Shown: positions 14,101-26,505, counted from the first letter of the stretch. The stretch: DNA of 64,000 nt from Ignelater luminosus (GCA_011009095.1 VTPC01000476.1:1-64000), one strand, 5' to 3'. Numbers and translations: made by a program. Notes: generated by a model from the sequence alone, not told the origin.

Positions 14101-17100
14101 TTAAGATGAATCCCTGAGGGAACTATCAAAAATCTTATGAACCATTTACACAACACTTTGTAGATTCTTCTTATCTATAACTGCACTTGGGCATTTATGT
14201 CATGAATCATCTATCCTTTTCTAATAATTCATAAGTCTTGAATCACTCAAGATGATTGTCTACACTTGTTAAATGAAACTGCATGCGCATTCTGTAGGTA
14301 AATGAATCTAAAATTGCTGTAAATGTGTTTTATGTGATAAGTTTTACAAACAAATAAGGAATAAGAAATGATTAAGATTCCAAACCTGCCTATTAGAGGC
14401 ATTATTACTTTTACTTTGCAAATAATAATTAAGTATTAAACATTTTTTATGAAAAGCACAATACATTTACATTTTGGCGAGTTTTCTTAACCAGTAGTTT
14501 TATTTTTCAGTATTATATTATTTCAAATGTATCAGCATTTATTTAATGCTTTAATTACATTACAAATAAATGCCATTTTTGTTTTAAGGTGATACAATCA
14601 GAAACTATTTCTGTAATAAAGATGACAACTAAACAAATAAATTTATAAAGTTAATTTAGTCTAGTTTTTTTTTCTAAAAGTTTTATTAGAACAACAGAGA
14701 TCAATGCTCCTAAAAAGTAGTGTGGGAGAATTATAAAAACATCAGCTTTTTTTTAATAAATCCAACTTTTGCATGCTAACAAGTTTTTTTTATCGTAACA
14801 TCAATGTTAGTATAATGATTTTTTTTCCAACACATAGCTAAGAATAGTTGCTATAATTAGTAGGTTTTTACAATATTAAAATCAAATTACAGATAAAAAA
14901 TGAACACGATAAGGCTATTAATTTTATTTAAATCAATAGGTTAGTGAACTATTAACCATACAAAGGTATTGACTTTGCTGTACAAGTAGACGGTAATTTC
15001 TTGATGAACAGTATGACGTTAGTAGCCTCATTAACTATGTATTCCCCTGTTCTTATTTTATTCTTGAATAGACATGCATACACAAAACACTTTCACTGTT
15101 TTTCCTGCTATTTTAATTTGAATCCTCAAAGTTTCTATTGCTACAAGTTTGTATATTTTGTTCTTTATTATCCAGTTATTAGTTATTTAAATTATTTCTA
15201 GATTTGTTATCATTGCAATGGAAGCAATGGATCAATTACTTGTAGCATGCCATGCACAAACATTAAATTTATTTGTTGAAAGTTTTTTGAAAATGGTCCA
15301 AAAACTTCTAGAATCTACAGAACCGCAGCTACAAATTCTTGCCACCCAATCTGTAAGTTTGAATAATCCTTGATTCTTAAAAGTGCACAATCATTTCTAT
15401 TTTGTAGTTTGTTCGATTTGCTAATATTGAAGAAGATACTCCATCTTATCATAGACGCTATGATTTCTTCGTAAGTAAATTTTCTGCGATGTGCCACAGC
15501 AATGAACATGGTGAGGTGCGAGATAAGATTCGTGTGGCAGGAATACGAGGATTGCAAGCAGTTGTGCGTAAAACTGTTTCTGATGACTTGGTTGAAAACA
15601 TTTGGGAACCAGTTCATATGGATAAAATTGTGCCAAGTTTGTTATTTAACATGCAAGTGAGCACTATTGAATTTAATTTAAGGAATGTTTTTATTATTTA
15701 TATTTTTATAAGGAATCTGGTTTCCATATGAAAGAAACAGGAAATATTGAAGAAGCACCTGAAGATCAAGTGGATCCTCCAATGTTAGCTGAAACGTGCA
15801 TGAGAGAATTAGTAGGAAGAGCTTCCTTTGGACACATACGAGCAGTTTTAAGACCAGTATTAAGGTAATGGTTTTCTGTTGCATTTTATTTTGGAAATAA
15901 AATAACTTCATTTATTTCAGACATTTTGATCTGCATAAACTTTGGGTTCCAAACCAATTTGCTATCCATGTTTTCCGAATAATTATGTTTTCTATACAAG
16001 TAAGTAAAGTATTGAATTTTTTAATTTTTGAAATCTGTTTGATTGATAACATCAGACTAAGCTTATTAAAAGAAGATTTACTTTTAGTTCTTTCTAACTT
16101 GCTCTTTCTAGTGTAAATAAAGAAATGTATATTTCAAAACTTAAAATTAATGTGCAGTTCTTATTAAAACACTTTAATGAAAAGTTATAACGATCATTTT
16201 ATGTTAATGCAAAATAAACAGTCTCACATTCCACTGCAATACGAGCACAAGTGAAACTTTTTTTTATTTTAGGCTCAGTATTCATATACTGTAGTTGAAT
16301 CACTTATGGCTCACTTGGATGAAAACTCAAAATCTAGTCCTACTATACGTACCAGTATTGCCGATGTATTATCAAAAATTATTGCTATTGCTGCAGGAGA
16401 GAGTGTTGGTAAGTTTCATATTTTAATTGTATGCTTGAAGCGTTAATGTATATTAATATTAATTATTGTAATTTATTATTTATAGGTCCATCTGTATTGG
16501 AAATTATAAATTCTTTATTGAGTCATTTACGCGACTCAGTAAGAAATGGCTTAAGTCAAACAGACGAAAAACAATATCAGGAAGCCTTAATTAATGCATT
16601 AGGAGAGTTTGCAAATCATCTTCCTGATTATCAAAAAATAGAAATTATGATGTTTATAATGAGCAAAATTCCATTCCCGCTTGTTGATAATAATACTCCT
16701 GCAGATAATCTACTACAAAGTATTCTACTAAAAAGCTTGTTGAAGGTAAATTCAATTTTTAATGCAATTAACAACTAAATGCACATTTTTTTATTTAGGT
16801 CGGAACAAAATATCAGACTATTCATCTAAATACTACCTTCCCAGTATCATTTTTAGAACCCCTTTTACGTATGTCGCTAGCACCTGATCCTGATATGAGA
16901 TTGTTAGTTCAGAAGATTTTGCATACCTTGATAGATCGTCACAATAATTTAGAAAAATTATCGAAACCAACGTAAGTAGATCACAATAATCTAAAAATGT
17001 TAAAGTAAATATCCTACGTGGGGTTTTAGTGTGAATGTTCATGAATTAGAACTTACCATGGAAAAGTCTTCCCGTCCCGATCTGATATTTATAAATAAAC

Positions 17101-18478
17101 ATGGCCCTGTAATCTATGATGCTCTTTATACTAGTCTTCAAATGGATACTAATGGTGTTGAGAATATCGAAGCTATTTATACTACTTTAGCTTTACTATG
17201 TGTAGAATTAGCTAGTAATGAAACAATAATTGATTTATTGCAGCTTGTTCTTGGGTAATTATTGCTATTTTTAATATTTCGACTTTCACTGAATGCCATT
17301 TACTTTTACAGAATACAAAACTTAGCCCTAACTAACAATGATTTGTCCAATGCTCAAAAATTCAATTTACATGCAGTTGTAGCAAGTCTTCTTACTCTTA
17401 TTCCAATTGTATTAAATATTAAACCATTAGCAGATTATGCTGCTAAAATTGGTAAAGCAAGGAAACACGAAGCCCCTCATTTACTTCCTGATTTGTTAGT
17501 ACACTACCCAGCAAATAGTGAATCGGCAAATAAATTACCTCATTTACTTGTGGATCAGGTAAATAAAAATACTTCTTATTTTACAAAACTTTCTTGACAA
17601 ATAACTTGCAGATGGCAATCTGTGAATTTGTCAAAGCAGGAGGTTTAGATCCAACACGTTTAGCACAAACTTCACCTTATGGAGCTGGTGGTCCAGGAGC
17701 GGTTGCAGGAAATCATCGTCACAGTTGGGTTGAAAGCGGAGCTCGTGGTAGTATAATGGAATTGCCTGGTGGACAAGATGTCGATAGCGTTTCTAGTTCA
17801 CCAGGAGTGCAAAGGGTAAGTTTAGATTTAAAAAATTGTCTTACTCCTACCTGTCATATTTCTTTATCCTTAATTCCAATCACTAATACTGTAGATTATT
17901 ATAAAAGAGAAACCACCTCGCACAAGTGAATGGCATTGTGAAGTAAATAGACATCAAAGTTGGGATGCCCTGTTTAAGTTTCCTGTTCCTCGAACATCCT
18001 CTGATAGAAGCATTACTAGTAGAATATTGAGACGTACAAATAATGTAACGCCTTCAATGTTTTATTATTTTAAATTTAAAAAAAGAAATTGTATTCATTT
18101 TTGGTTTACTTCTTACATAGAAATTACCAGAAGAAGAACTTACATTTGAAAGTATGAAGAAAGTGTTGACAGAACCACCAGAAGCACGTAAAGAGGCTGA
18201 AGCTGAACGTAGAGAACAACTAAGTCATACTTTTAGAACAGCAACATTTTCTGAATTGCTGCATCGAACTCAACCAAAAGTATGGGTGTAATTTATTTTG
18301 TGTTGATAATTGTATGTTATTCTATTGCTTTTTTCAGCATGATATCCTGCAGAATAAGCTTAATGAAATATTTAAATCCCTTTCTACAACAGAAGCCAAT
18401 AGAAGCCCAATAGATAGGGAGAAAAAATCAAACATTCCTGTATATGAACAGAACTTCCCTGAATTGTTTGTGTATTAA
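8170..18478 (+). CDS. EFR3: EFR3 homolog (rolling blackout/stambha A), 15 exons, 846 aa
   Basis: EFR3 is a palmitoylated peripheral protein that anchors PI4KIIIalpha with TTC7 and FAM126 at the plasma membrane; the fly orthologue is needed in synapses and photoreceptors. Exons I place: 8170-8179, 8471-8675, 15202-15352, 15408-15656, 15713-15864, 15921-15999, 16273-16408, 16486-16745, 16799-16971, 17030-17254, 17312-17558, 17612-17815, 17895-18044, 18121-18279, 18338-18478. All have GT-AG borders and compatible phases, totalling 2541 nt. The start MFSG joins GCT... to give CCGCCSALRPRYK with Cys at 5, 6, 8 and 9, the membrane anchor. Family blocks: SFVRFANIEEDTPSYHRRYD, GRASFGHIRAV, ALINALGEFANHLPDYQKIE, HRHSWVES, SSPGVQR and C-terminal FPELFVY. 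Length fits the family. Intron 2 (6.5 kb) is full of repeats; the others are short. Confidence 0.95.
9290..10160. repeat. Foldback repeat in EFR3 intron 2
   Basis: The two ends are inverted copies of each other: 9326..9390 (CACCACTTGCAATATG..., then GATCAAAAGTTATAGAAC) pairs with the reverse complement of about 10045..10135. The same core (ACAAAACGTCTCATTTTA, AAATAAACGCATTTCA, TTTTTCATCTAAAGTACATA) occurs again at 44630..45390, so it is a dispersed family. It encodes no protein; the 69-codon frame at 9317 is part of the arm. Clean termini or target duplications were not found here. Confidence 0.65.
10161..12569. other. EFR3 intron 2, unassigned repeat-like DNA
   Basis: No coding signal. Short islands at 10300..10460 and 10560..10860 are less AT-rich than the surroundings and include GATACAGGGTGTGAAA near 10760, which resembles one terminus of a Tc1/mariner-type element without a partner. 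A tetranucleotide-like AAATAAACAAATAAATAAAT run lies at about 12047..12076. Confidence 0.4.
12570..13230 (-). pseudogene. Non-LTR retrotransposon reverse-transcriptase relic
   Basis: Read on the minus strand from about 13195, the sequence gives SLKQGD (family: LRQGD), then LLLEKI, EGTI, and HRYLAYVDDITVIAR, the catalytic FADD/YADD box seen here as YVDD. Downstream come GLEINETKTKYM, a block with YL near the thumb, and LNKLAVRERKILRSIFG, all characteristic of LINE-type polymerases of insects. Several stops and frame changes interrupt it and both ends are missing, so it is a dead 5'- and 3'-truncated copy lying antisense within EFR3 intron 2. The clade (RTE-, Jockey- or CR1-like) cannot be fixed by eye. 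Confidence 0.7.
13231..15201. other. Distal part of EFR3 intron 2
   Basis: No gene beyond the EFR3 exons. TATACAGGGTGGCGCATTTG at 13529..13548 looks like a lone terminus of a Tc1/mariner-type element; I could not find its inverted partner within about 1 kb. The rest is AT-rich and featureless to the eye. Confidence 0.4.
17895..18044 (+). other. Frame-neutral 150-nt exon of EFR3 (candidate cassette exon)
   Basis: The exon starts after CACTAATACTGTAG, a good branch-point-like and acceptor context, and ends at AATAAT followed by GTAACG. It is exactly 50 codons, phase 0 at both ends, so including or skipping it leaves the frame intact. It encodes a basic segment beginning IIIKEKPPRTSE and containing RHQSWDALFKFPVPR, placed between the SSPGVQR and LPEEELTFESMKK blocks. 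I do not remember a counterpart in other EFR3 proteins, so inclusion may be regulated. Without transcripts, constitutive use cannot be excluded. Confidence 0.65.
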
Positions 18479-19353
18479 TGTTTTTTTTTTACAAAGGTAT
18501 TTTTAATTATTTTAATTTAGTGATGATATTTTTTTAGGTGACCTTTGACCTAGTTGTTGGAATCGAATGGTACTTTTTAAGTTTGGTTTTTATTATTTTT
18601 TTAAGCGAATCTATATACAGTGTGAATAAACATATTTTAATCCTATATATACATTTAAAATGTTGTAAAAAAAAAACTAAAGAGCTCTGTGTTTATTTAT
18701 TGTGATGAATTCTATAATATATGGTGAATATTATGCAAAAATATATGGCTGTTGAACAAATTCAATTAGTTTTTTATTACTCATTATAGAGTTATTCTTT
18801 AGCAGTATTAATAGGTATTAAAGAGTATTTAAAGATGGCCAGTAAGGAAACTTTTGTTTACTCAAAAGAAAATAATAAATCACAGCTGGACTAATGGTTG
18901 GTTTTTATCTTGTGTCTTTTATTTACTTTTTTGTATCTGTAGGTTTTGTACACTTACATAAAAGGAAACTGCATTTAACTATAAACAACTGTTTGTTACT
19001 ATTCTCCACGACTTTGCCAGACATTGTGTGGTGGACATTTTGGTATCATTCAACCAGTGTTACGTATTGCAGTGTGGTTCGTAGTACTGTGTGGTGGATA
19101 TTGCTACTTTCTTGATGTATATAAAGTATCGTCACTGTGGTGGGTATTATCTGAACTCTCACTGGCTGTAGAAGACCACCAGCATCTCACAATCTATCTC
19201 GCTGGCAGTGTTGGACTACAGTTGTCAACCATTAAAATATTAAATGCTTTGTTGTTGTTTGTTCTAAAAATATTCTATTCATTACTGTAAATGCTTATTA
19301 TAAAGAATGTGAATGTGTCTCAGAGAATTTTCTTTTCAATTTTTTTCAATAAA
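18479..19353 (+). other. EFR3 3' untranslated region with two candidate poly(A) signals
   Basis: AATAAA occurs at 18625..18630, about 150 bp after the stop, and again at 19348..19353, about 870 bp after it. The interval holds frames at 18894..19115 and 19024..19290 that overlap, repeat TGTGGTGGA units and match no family I know. They may be untranslated sequence of a longer EFR3 transcript or a separate noncoding RNA. Confidence 0.45.
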
Positions 19354-21402
19354 GTTTTGAATATCTACTAAGAAGTTTAAGTTTTATTCTTTTACTCTAA
19401 CTGAATTTCCATCCCTCCACTTAGTTACCTTGGTACCAATAGCGTTTGGTACTTTCAACCCAGATAAAAGTACCTACCTGATGCTTGAGATGAAAAGGGC
19501 GTCGCATTAACTGTTCAGATGCCTTTTTACTCTAACCATATCAATGCACATCCACAGGTTTGTGTGATATCCAAGTGTAATTACAGGAACTGTCTGTGAC
19601 TTTTTTTGCTGCTGTTGGTGGAAAATGGTCTATGTTCTAAAAAGTTCAAGTTTTTTCCACAGGAAACCAATGTAAGTAAGTAGAATAAATTTGTACTGGG
19701 AAGATACAGTGCATCTTAATAGTAGGATATTCACAATAATTTGAATATTTAGATGTTTTTAGTATACTAACAAAGCTGGTGCAAGGATGTGCAAATGAGG
19801 CAACTTGCTAAAGGCACAGCAGTGATTAGGTGATGCACAGTAGCGAATAAGACAACTGATATTACATGCACCATCTTGTTTACTAAGTGAAAGCATCTTA
19901 AGAGATTCTATTGTAAGCACCAAATACCCTAGCACCCACCAGCCCTGACCATATCTAGAACATGGTAATGATGGACAGATATTTAGAAACAAAATAAGGC
20001 AATAACTATCACTATTTTTGTATCTACTGAAGAAAAAAAAGCAAAAATACTTGATCTCTGTATGGGCAAGATTATTTGTGCTATATATTTCCTGAGATTT
20101 TCATTTACCAATTCTAAACACTTATACATAACTTGATTCATTATAATAGCAAGCAACTGTTAAGGTTAAAGTTTTCCAAAGATTTCTTGACTGTACACAT
20201 TTAATATATAGACAAATGACTGCTTTTACAGCAGAATGTAGAGAAATAGCATTGAAATTCACATTCATGACAATTCTTGTTCTCTGTATTAACTTACAAA
20301 AATGATAATGGTATCCATCAAAATAGAATCTTTTTCTGCATCTGATGACACTAAAACCTTTAAAATCAGTCTTATTATTATCGCAAACTAAAATAAAAAT
20401 GAAAATTTTTAAATTTTAACATTTTATAATAATGAATTTCCATGAAATTAACAGAATAATTATAATAGGTAACAGTACTGGAATTTTGTTAAATATTATT
20501 TCTATGTAAATATGGTAAATGCAGGACATTTTGACGCACAAATTTCTTGAAACAACAGACAGTTCGTCACAATGTAGTTTGTAATTTACAACTAATAATC
20601 TGTTGGTTATTTAGCATTTACGAATGATTAGAGTAGATTCCCAGCATTTCTTCTAGAATTCTCAGCATTCTTCCCAAAATATTCAGACATTTACTAACAT
20701 TATGAAAATTCATATGCGTATAGGTTTCTATGTAGATTGAATTTGCAACTTTATAACTTTGTAAATTCTGGACATACCTACTTTTTGCACAGTCAGCATA
20801 TCTTATACCTATTTAAAGATTCTTCTACATTTAACATAACATAATCTGAATCTTTAGATATTTAATAATATTATGATCTGTGTAAGTTCCTAAGTACAAT
20901 TTGCAACTTTACGAGTTTATAAATCCTAGATGTACTATCCAAAGTAGGAAGAAAGAAATTCTGCTATAGACGCCAACTATATCCTTTAGAAGCTGGTCTT
21001 ACATACTAAATAGTACAAATAAGAGATAAAAACTGCAAAATATCTTACTGTCTCTTCAGGTGCCTGAAATTTGAAGTGACAACTGATTAACCATTAAAAC
21101 TATAGCTAAATCTATAACAATAAGATATATCTTTTACAGTATGTCTTCAGAAATTTTAGTTGGAAGTAAGTATACAGATTTGTTATTTACTACAAATGTG
21201 TATAATCAGGTTTGTCATAGAAACTTAATTTTTGTATGGTAAAGAATTTGCTAGCTAATTAGTAATTGACAGAACATTTGGATTGGGTGACCAAGAATGT
21301 GTATGTTTGATTCCTACACGAATTCTGATTTTTCTATATTTAAATTATAATTGGTAATTTTTTACTTTGATGATACCAATAATACTTAATTTGGGAGGGG
21401 GG
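19354..21402. other. Intergenic DNA, nothing recognised
   Basis: AT-rich sequence with only scattered short frames, the longest 77 codons on the minus strand at 19759..19992 with no family resemblance. No repeat structure was obvious. Confidence 0.4.
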
Positions 21403-22675
21403 CAGAGCTGTCACCTAATGAGAGATTTAAATCTTTTTTATGATTTAAATATTTTTTATTATTTAAATCTTTTGATTTTAGATCTTTTTCTAACAAGTGA
21501 TTCTTGATTTATGATTTAAATCATTTTTAAAATTATCTTTGATTTTCTTATAAAAGCCTGCGATTTAAATCTTTTAATAAATATTTAAATCATTTATGAT
21601 GATTTAAATCTTTTATAAGTATTTAAATACTCGAAAGATATTTAAATCACGCACAGTTTGCTATAATAGCGGCAACATTGGTACCCAAATTTAAGCTTAG
21701 TTGGCTTTATTCATTCAAAAATACAAGTTTAAAAAAACTTCCAGAAAGTGAAGTAAAAGGGATTGTTATAAATGCTGTAAAGGGGTTTATAAATACTGAA
21801 AACAATAATACTCCCAAACCAAGAAATAGTGATGAAAATGAAGTCGATGATTTTTTGAATTGGTCTGCAACAGAAGCATCCCATAATGACAAACCTCGAA
21901 ATGTTGCGCTTCAACAAGTTTCAACTACAGTTGCTACAATATCTGCAGGATTCATCCAATGACATACAAATTATACAAAAATATACCTTCATAAAAAAAA
22001 TGTTTTTAAAATATAATTGCATACTACCGTTCTTCACCCCAGTGGAAAGGATGTTTTCCTACGCAATGTTTATAAACTCACTTCGAAGACTTGCACTAAC
22101 AGAAATTTTAAAAACCTTGTTCCATTAAAAGCAAATAATATCTAAAAGTATAATTTATTCTAATTTGTTAAATATGTTTTTTTCTTTTAAGTAAGCTTTC
22201 ATTGCATAACAATATGTTTCTATTACTTTGATTACTTTATCATTTTGTTTTTATTACTTTCATTTTGTGATTTTAATATAAGAGTGTAGATAGCAACTCA
22301 GAAGTTTTATTCTTTTAATGTAGTTATTTATATAATTAACTATATTGATACTGTGTAAGAACTTATATTATGTAATAGTTGTTGTAGCTCTGATTTTACT
22401 GACTTTAAAATTGTCGAAATAGTTGACTTTAAATGCTTTTAAGTAATTTAAATTATTCTAAAATGATTTAAATAATCGTCCGCATATGATTTAAATCATT
22501 TAAAGGTATTTAAATATTTTGCAAAACAATTTAAAATATTTAAATCCTTAAAAGATTTATGATTGAAATACTTTTATATACGCAAAAGCATTTATGATTT
22601 AAATCATTTTGGGAAAAGGTAATGATCTTTGATTTTTGATTTAAATAGATTTTTTATTGATTTGTGACAGCTCTG
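21403..22675 (+). mobile_element. hAT-superfamily transposon, internally degraded
   Basis: The ends are inverted repeats: CAGAGCTGTCAC at 21403 and its complement GTGACAGCTCTG ending at 22675. The flanking 8-mers GAGGGGGG (21395..21402) and GAAGGGGG (22676..22683) differ at one base, matching the 8-bp target duplication of hAT. Both subterminal zones are filled with many direct and inverted copies of ATTTAAATC, probably transposase-binding sites. The interior carries a transposase relic, see 21678..22128. The terminus is shared with the element at 34726..35461. Confidence 0.85.
21678..22128 (+). pseudogene. hAT transposase relic
   Basis: Two overlapping frames (21678..21962 and 21886..22128) are pieces of one transposase. 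The first contains NEVDDFLNWSATE, resembling the 'DFFSW' region that precedes the C-terminal domain. The second contains PVERMFSYAMFINSLRRLAL, the degraded hAT dimerisation motif ('P.ERVFS.AG......R..L'). The zinc-finger BED and RNase H parts are absent, so most of the gene has been deleted between the two ends. No active product is possible from this copy. Confidence 0.7.
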
Positions 22676-22683
22676 GAAGGGGG

Positions 22684-23297
22684 AGAATAGAAATCTTAGC
22701 AAGAAAAGTTTTGTGGCCCTTCTTAAAAGAAATGCACTACATACTATTGTAATTGATATCATTCGTTCAAATTTAATGTTAGATTCTCATCTCGACGAGA
22801 TATTAGTGGATTCGAAACAAACCTTTTTAGGATGTTTCAAGATTTCAAACCATAAACGTGTGGGACGTTATTTCAATTTCATATTTTAAATTCTTACTTA
22901 TTTTAAAAGTTTTTGAGTTTCGGTTTAAATATTAAACGAAACGAGATTATATCAATAAAAGACAATTAAGATAGGTACTGTTAACAGTAATTCTTAGAAA
23001 CATCTAGAGTGAGATTGACGAGAATTATTATAGCCAATTCATAGTTTCTATTTATCTACTTTTTAAATCTACCGCGTAATTGCTTAATTGCTTGGAGGGG
23101 AGTGCGATATATTTCCACCTCCAAACCGGGTCGCCATTACTTGTGTTATTTGGTGTGGAGTGTCTAGGTTTTTATTTGATTTTGTACATAGCTTTATTTT
23201 AAGGTATATAATTTACTTATTAATATACTCATTAATATTATCTATAATTAATATAACTTAATGATAAATTATAGAAAACCAGGCAATACCTATAAAC
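22684..23297. other. Upstream region of FKBP12
   Basis: No gene. It includes the presumed promoter and 5' leader of FKBP12; a slightly GC-richer block around 23090..23160 lies about 150..200 bp before the start codon. No TATA box in a convincing position was identified. Confidence 0.4.
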
Positions 23298-24754
23298 ATG
23301 GGCGTACAAGTGGACAGTCTCAGCCCCGGCGATGGTAAGTAATTTTCGTATTATTTATATGAATTTAAATATCTGTGTTATAATCTGGTAGTTTTTAAAT
23401 TAATCTAGTGTATGTTGAATGCATATTTGAAAATTTTCGTTAATGAATGTTGGGTTGAATATTGTGAATACGTGACCTTGAAGGTTATTGAGGTTTTACC
23501 GGTAAAGGTAATTAATAACCGCATTTATAGGACAAACCTTCCCTAAGACTGGACAAACAGTTGTAGTGCACTATACAGGTACTCTAGAAAATGGAACCAA
23601 ATTTGATTCTTCACGTGATCGTGGTGTTCCCTTTAAATTTCGTATTGGGAAAGGTGAAGTTATTAAAGGCTGGGATGAAGGTGTAGCACAAGTAAGTTTT
23701 TTTTTTTAATATAAGTTTATAAAGCAGTTAATAGGTACGTGCAATATTATTAGTTTTCTATTGAACAATAAAATTCTTTTATTTACTTGCATATTATTAT
23801 TAGAATTATATTCATTTTTTTGTGTCGAATCAGAGATTAAGTTAATATTTTCATATTTAAAGATTTGCCTGTCATAATACTCCTGATGAGCATAAACGAT
23901 TATGATTTTTCATTGTGAGGTTGACAGTTGGGACAATAATAAATTTAACAATTGCCTACACTTTGTTCGCTTTAGCAAGTAACCGTCAAATTGACAGTTT
24001 GTGCTACAGGTATCAGTTTTTATTAGGAAATTTAATTTTCTATTGTTGAGGTGAATGAATAATTTAAAATGTCATGTTATTTAAACTTACGAGTAGGTGT
24101 ATAAGCTTTTAATTTCACTATTTTCTCATTACTCTTTATTTAAAAATTTTATTTTGTTACAAGGTCATATTTATTTCATCTTGAAGTTCATAAATGCACA
24201 ACTTTTTGAAATTAGTTGTCAAATGCACATAACCTAAAACCGTTAGTAACTTTTTGTAACTAAATTCCAGGTACTCTCTGAGAAGAGTCACATTAAATGG
24301 GTACAGTCAAGAAATATTCAGAAATCTTGACTATCACAGTGCTTACTATAATGATAGGGTATAATCACATTAAAAAGATAACCTTCAAAGTTACAACTGT
24401 CAAAGGTTATTAATATTCCGAATGTACTGATACAAAAAGAAATCGCAATCGTTTGGGCTTATTTATTTAAGATCTATGATGATAACCATCCTTGCGCTCT
24501 GATTATTATTGAAGTTAATCTAAGGGGGGAGTAGTTTGGCTACTCTTTCTGATTATTTAGTTATGTAATAAAATAAATCAAGTATATAATAATTTAATAT
24601 TAATTTTTGAAAAATATGCTTTCAGCTAAGTGTTGGACAAAGAGCAAAACTGACCTGTTCGCCTGATTATGCATATGGTTCTCGTGGCCATCCTGGTGTA
24701 ATCCCACCAAATGCCACGCTCATCTTTGATGTCGAACTTCTTAAAGTCGAATAA
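23298..24754 (+). CDS. FKBP12: FKBP12 peptidyl-prolyl isomerase, 3 exons, 108 aa
   Basis: Cytosolic FK506-binding immunophilin that interconverts cis and trans Xaa-Pro bonds; in animals it binds and tunes ryanodine receptors and the type I TGF-beta receptor, and is the rapamycin target. Exons: 23298-23334, 23531-23691, 24626-24754; borders GATG/GTAAGT, ATAG/GACAAA, CAA/GTAAGT, TTCAG/CTAAGT. They sum to 327 nt, giving exactly the canonical 108 residues starting [13 protein letters not shown]. The single FKBP domain is complete: Tyr27, Phe37, Asp38, Phe47, Val56, Ile57, Trp60, Tyr83, His88, Ile92 and Phe100 of the pocket are all present, and the protein ends [11 protein letters not shown]. Introns are 196 and 934 bp. 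No signal peptide, so it is the cytosolic type and not FKBP13. Orthology call is secure. Confidence 0.97.
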
Positions 24755-26199
24755 GCTCATTACTTGTACCTTATTTTGCACAGTCATGCATTTATTGTAT
24801 TCAGTTCAGTCATTGTATATTTTTGCATTTTCTGTTGTTATTTGAAGATTTATATTAATAGATCTGCTGATTTGTGTAAAACTATTTCCATTTTATAAGG
24901 ACTGTGTAATTTTTTTTTATAGCATTTAAAGGCACTGTTAGGTTAAAATATAAATGATTTTTATAAGAAGGAATTTTAAAAATGATAGCAAAAACTTTGT
25001 TAAGACGAGCACTTACCAAACTTGTTTTTACAATCTTCAAGCTGGACACTTGATCACAAGCTTATTTACACTAATTATTGTAATTATATTCTTACTATTT
25101 TTATTGTAATTGAATGCAGATATATTGTACAGGTACAAAATTTTTAATCTAACAGATCCTTTCATTATTTCTGTTTGTCTAACAATGGTTTTTATATTTG
25201 AAATTTAGTTAGTGACTAATAAGCATTTGGCATCTTTTTATTTGGAAAATCATTATACTAGTAGGATGTCGTAACATTATAATTACTGCCAAGTAGGCTT
25301 GCGAGTAAAAGAATACTGGAATAACCTGTAGAATTATATTGGCTAAGTGTGTGATTCAACCTGTTTGAACTATAAGAAATGTGTTAGTTGACGATTGAAA
25401 AACAAATAACAGTATGTGTGTGTGTTCTAAATTAGGTGAAAAATATCTTCTCATTTGACGTAACTAGTTTGCATCCACATCTATTAGTTCACATACTAGC
25501 TAATGTATTTTTTATTTTATTTCCATTAATTGTAATACTGCAAGATACAAATTTCCATAGTACTTTCGAAAAAAAAATAAATGTACCTACGTAAAAGATG
25601 TGTTTATCTTTGAAGTACCTATTATCTGAAGTTATAAAATCATAGATAATAAATTCCATTCTTAGAAAATAAATAGATAAATTTAGAAAAAGTAGTCAAA
25701 TAAAAGAAACTAAAGGACAGATTGAATATCTTTCTCTGATGTAAAAAGTAATATAATTAAAGATTTCAGCAGTTAAGCTTTGTGTGACATTATTTTAAAG
25801 TTTTAATAAGATAAGATAAAACAATTTCTGGGTGTAACTTTTCAAGTTTCCATAATAATTTTTTTTTTATTGATAACTACAAATAAAATAGTCCTACTAC
25901 ATTCAAAAATACAAACTGGTTAATCATGGATTGTTTACTTTTGGAAACTCTAGTGACGAACAATTCAAATGAAACACGTTACAAATTATTTTGGGTAAGG
26001 AAGGGTGGGATAGAATGATGAAGCTGGGTAAATGGAATATCAAAGTGATTCTACAACTAAAATAATATTGTTGGTTTATACTGAGTTGCTAAATCTGTAA
26101 ATACCAGATTTTATGGTGTGTTTATTTAATCAACAAACACAAAGCAATTCCAACAAATTTCAGTTTCTATACACAAGATAAAATACGCATTACGAGATC
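24755..26199. other. FKBP12 3' UTR and intergenic DNA
   Basis: Contains the 3' untranslated region of FKBP12; an AATAAA lies at 25576..25581, and earlier non-canonical sites are possible. No other gene or repeat was recognised. Confidence 0.4.
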
Positions 26200-26505
26200 T
26201 GATGTTTACAAATTAAACTGCATATTTTGTAACACAGTGTATATCAAACAGGCACTTGAGAAGTTTTGACATTAGGTACACAGAATATGTACATCACTAC
26301 AAATACAAACCTCCAGATGAATTGAAGTATGCTAAGCATTTACTTGAACACAATCATCTGATGACTCCACAAAATAACATTTCTGCACTTTGTGATAATA
26401 GACACAAATCAGATTAGGTAGATTGAAAATTCACAACCACAAAATACCTTTAATGAACAAATAGATTGAGCTCGTAGATTTACCACTTCTGGATATTTTT
26501 GAAGA
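26200..26505 (+). pseudogene. Penelope-like element, GIY-YIG endonuclease relic
   Basis: Translation in one frame gives VYKLNCIFCNTVYIKQALEKF, and after a frameshift RYTEYVHHYKYKPPDELKYA followed by KHLLEHNH; later, after another shift, IHNHKIPLMN and LVDLPLLDIF. This order (GxYKI-C..C-YIGQTGRSF-R..EH-KYA.HLLE..H) is the C-terminal GIY-YIG endonuclease of Penelope-like retroelements, with the second Gly replaced by Lys in VYIKQ. The reverse transcriptase part is absent, in keeping with the usual truncation of such copies. It lies downstream of FKBP12 on the same strand and is dead. Confidence 0.7.

Noticed and set aside
18894..19290. Overlapping 73- and 88-codon frames as a small membrane protein gene
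   Set aside because: No family resemblance, overlapping frames and position between two poly(A) signals fit untranslated sequence better.
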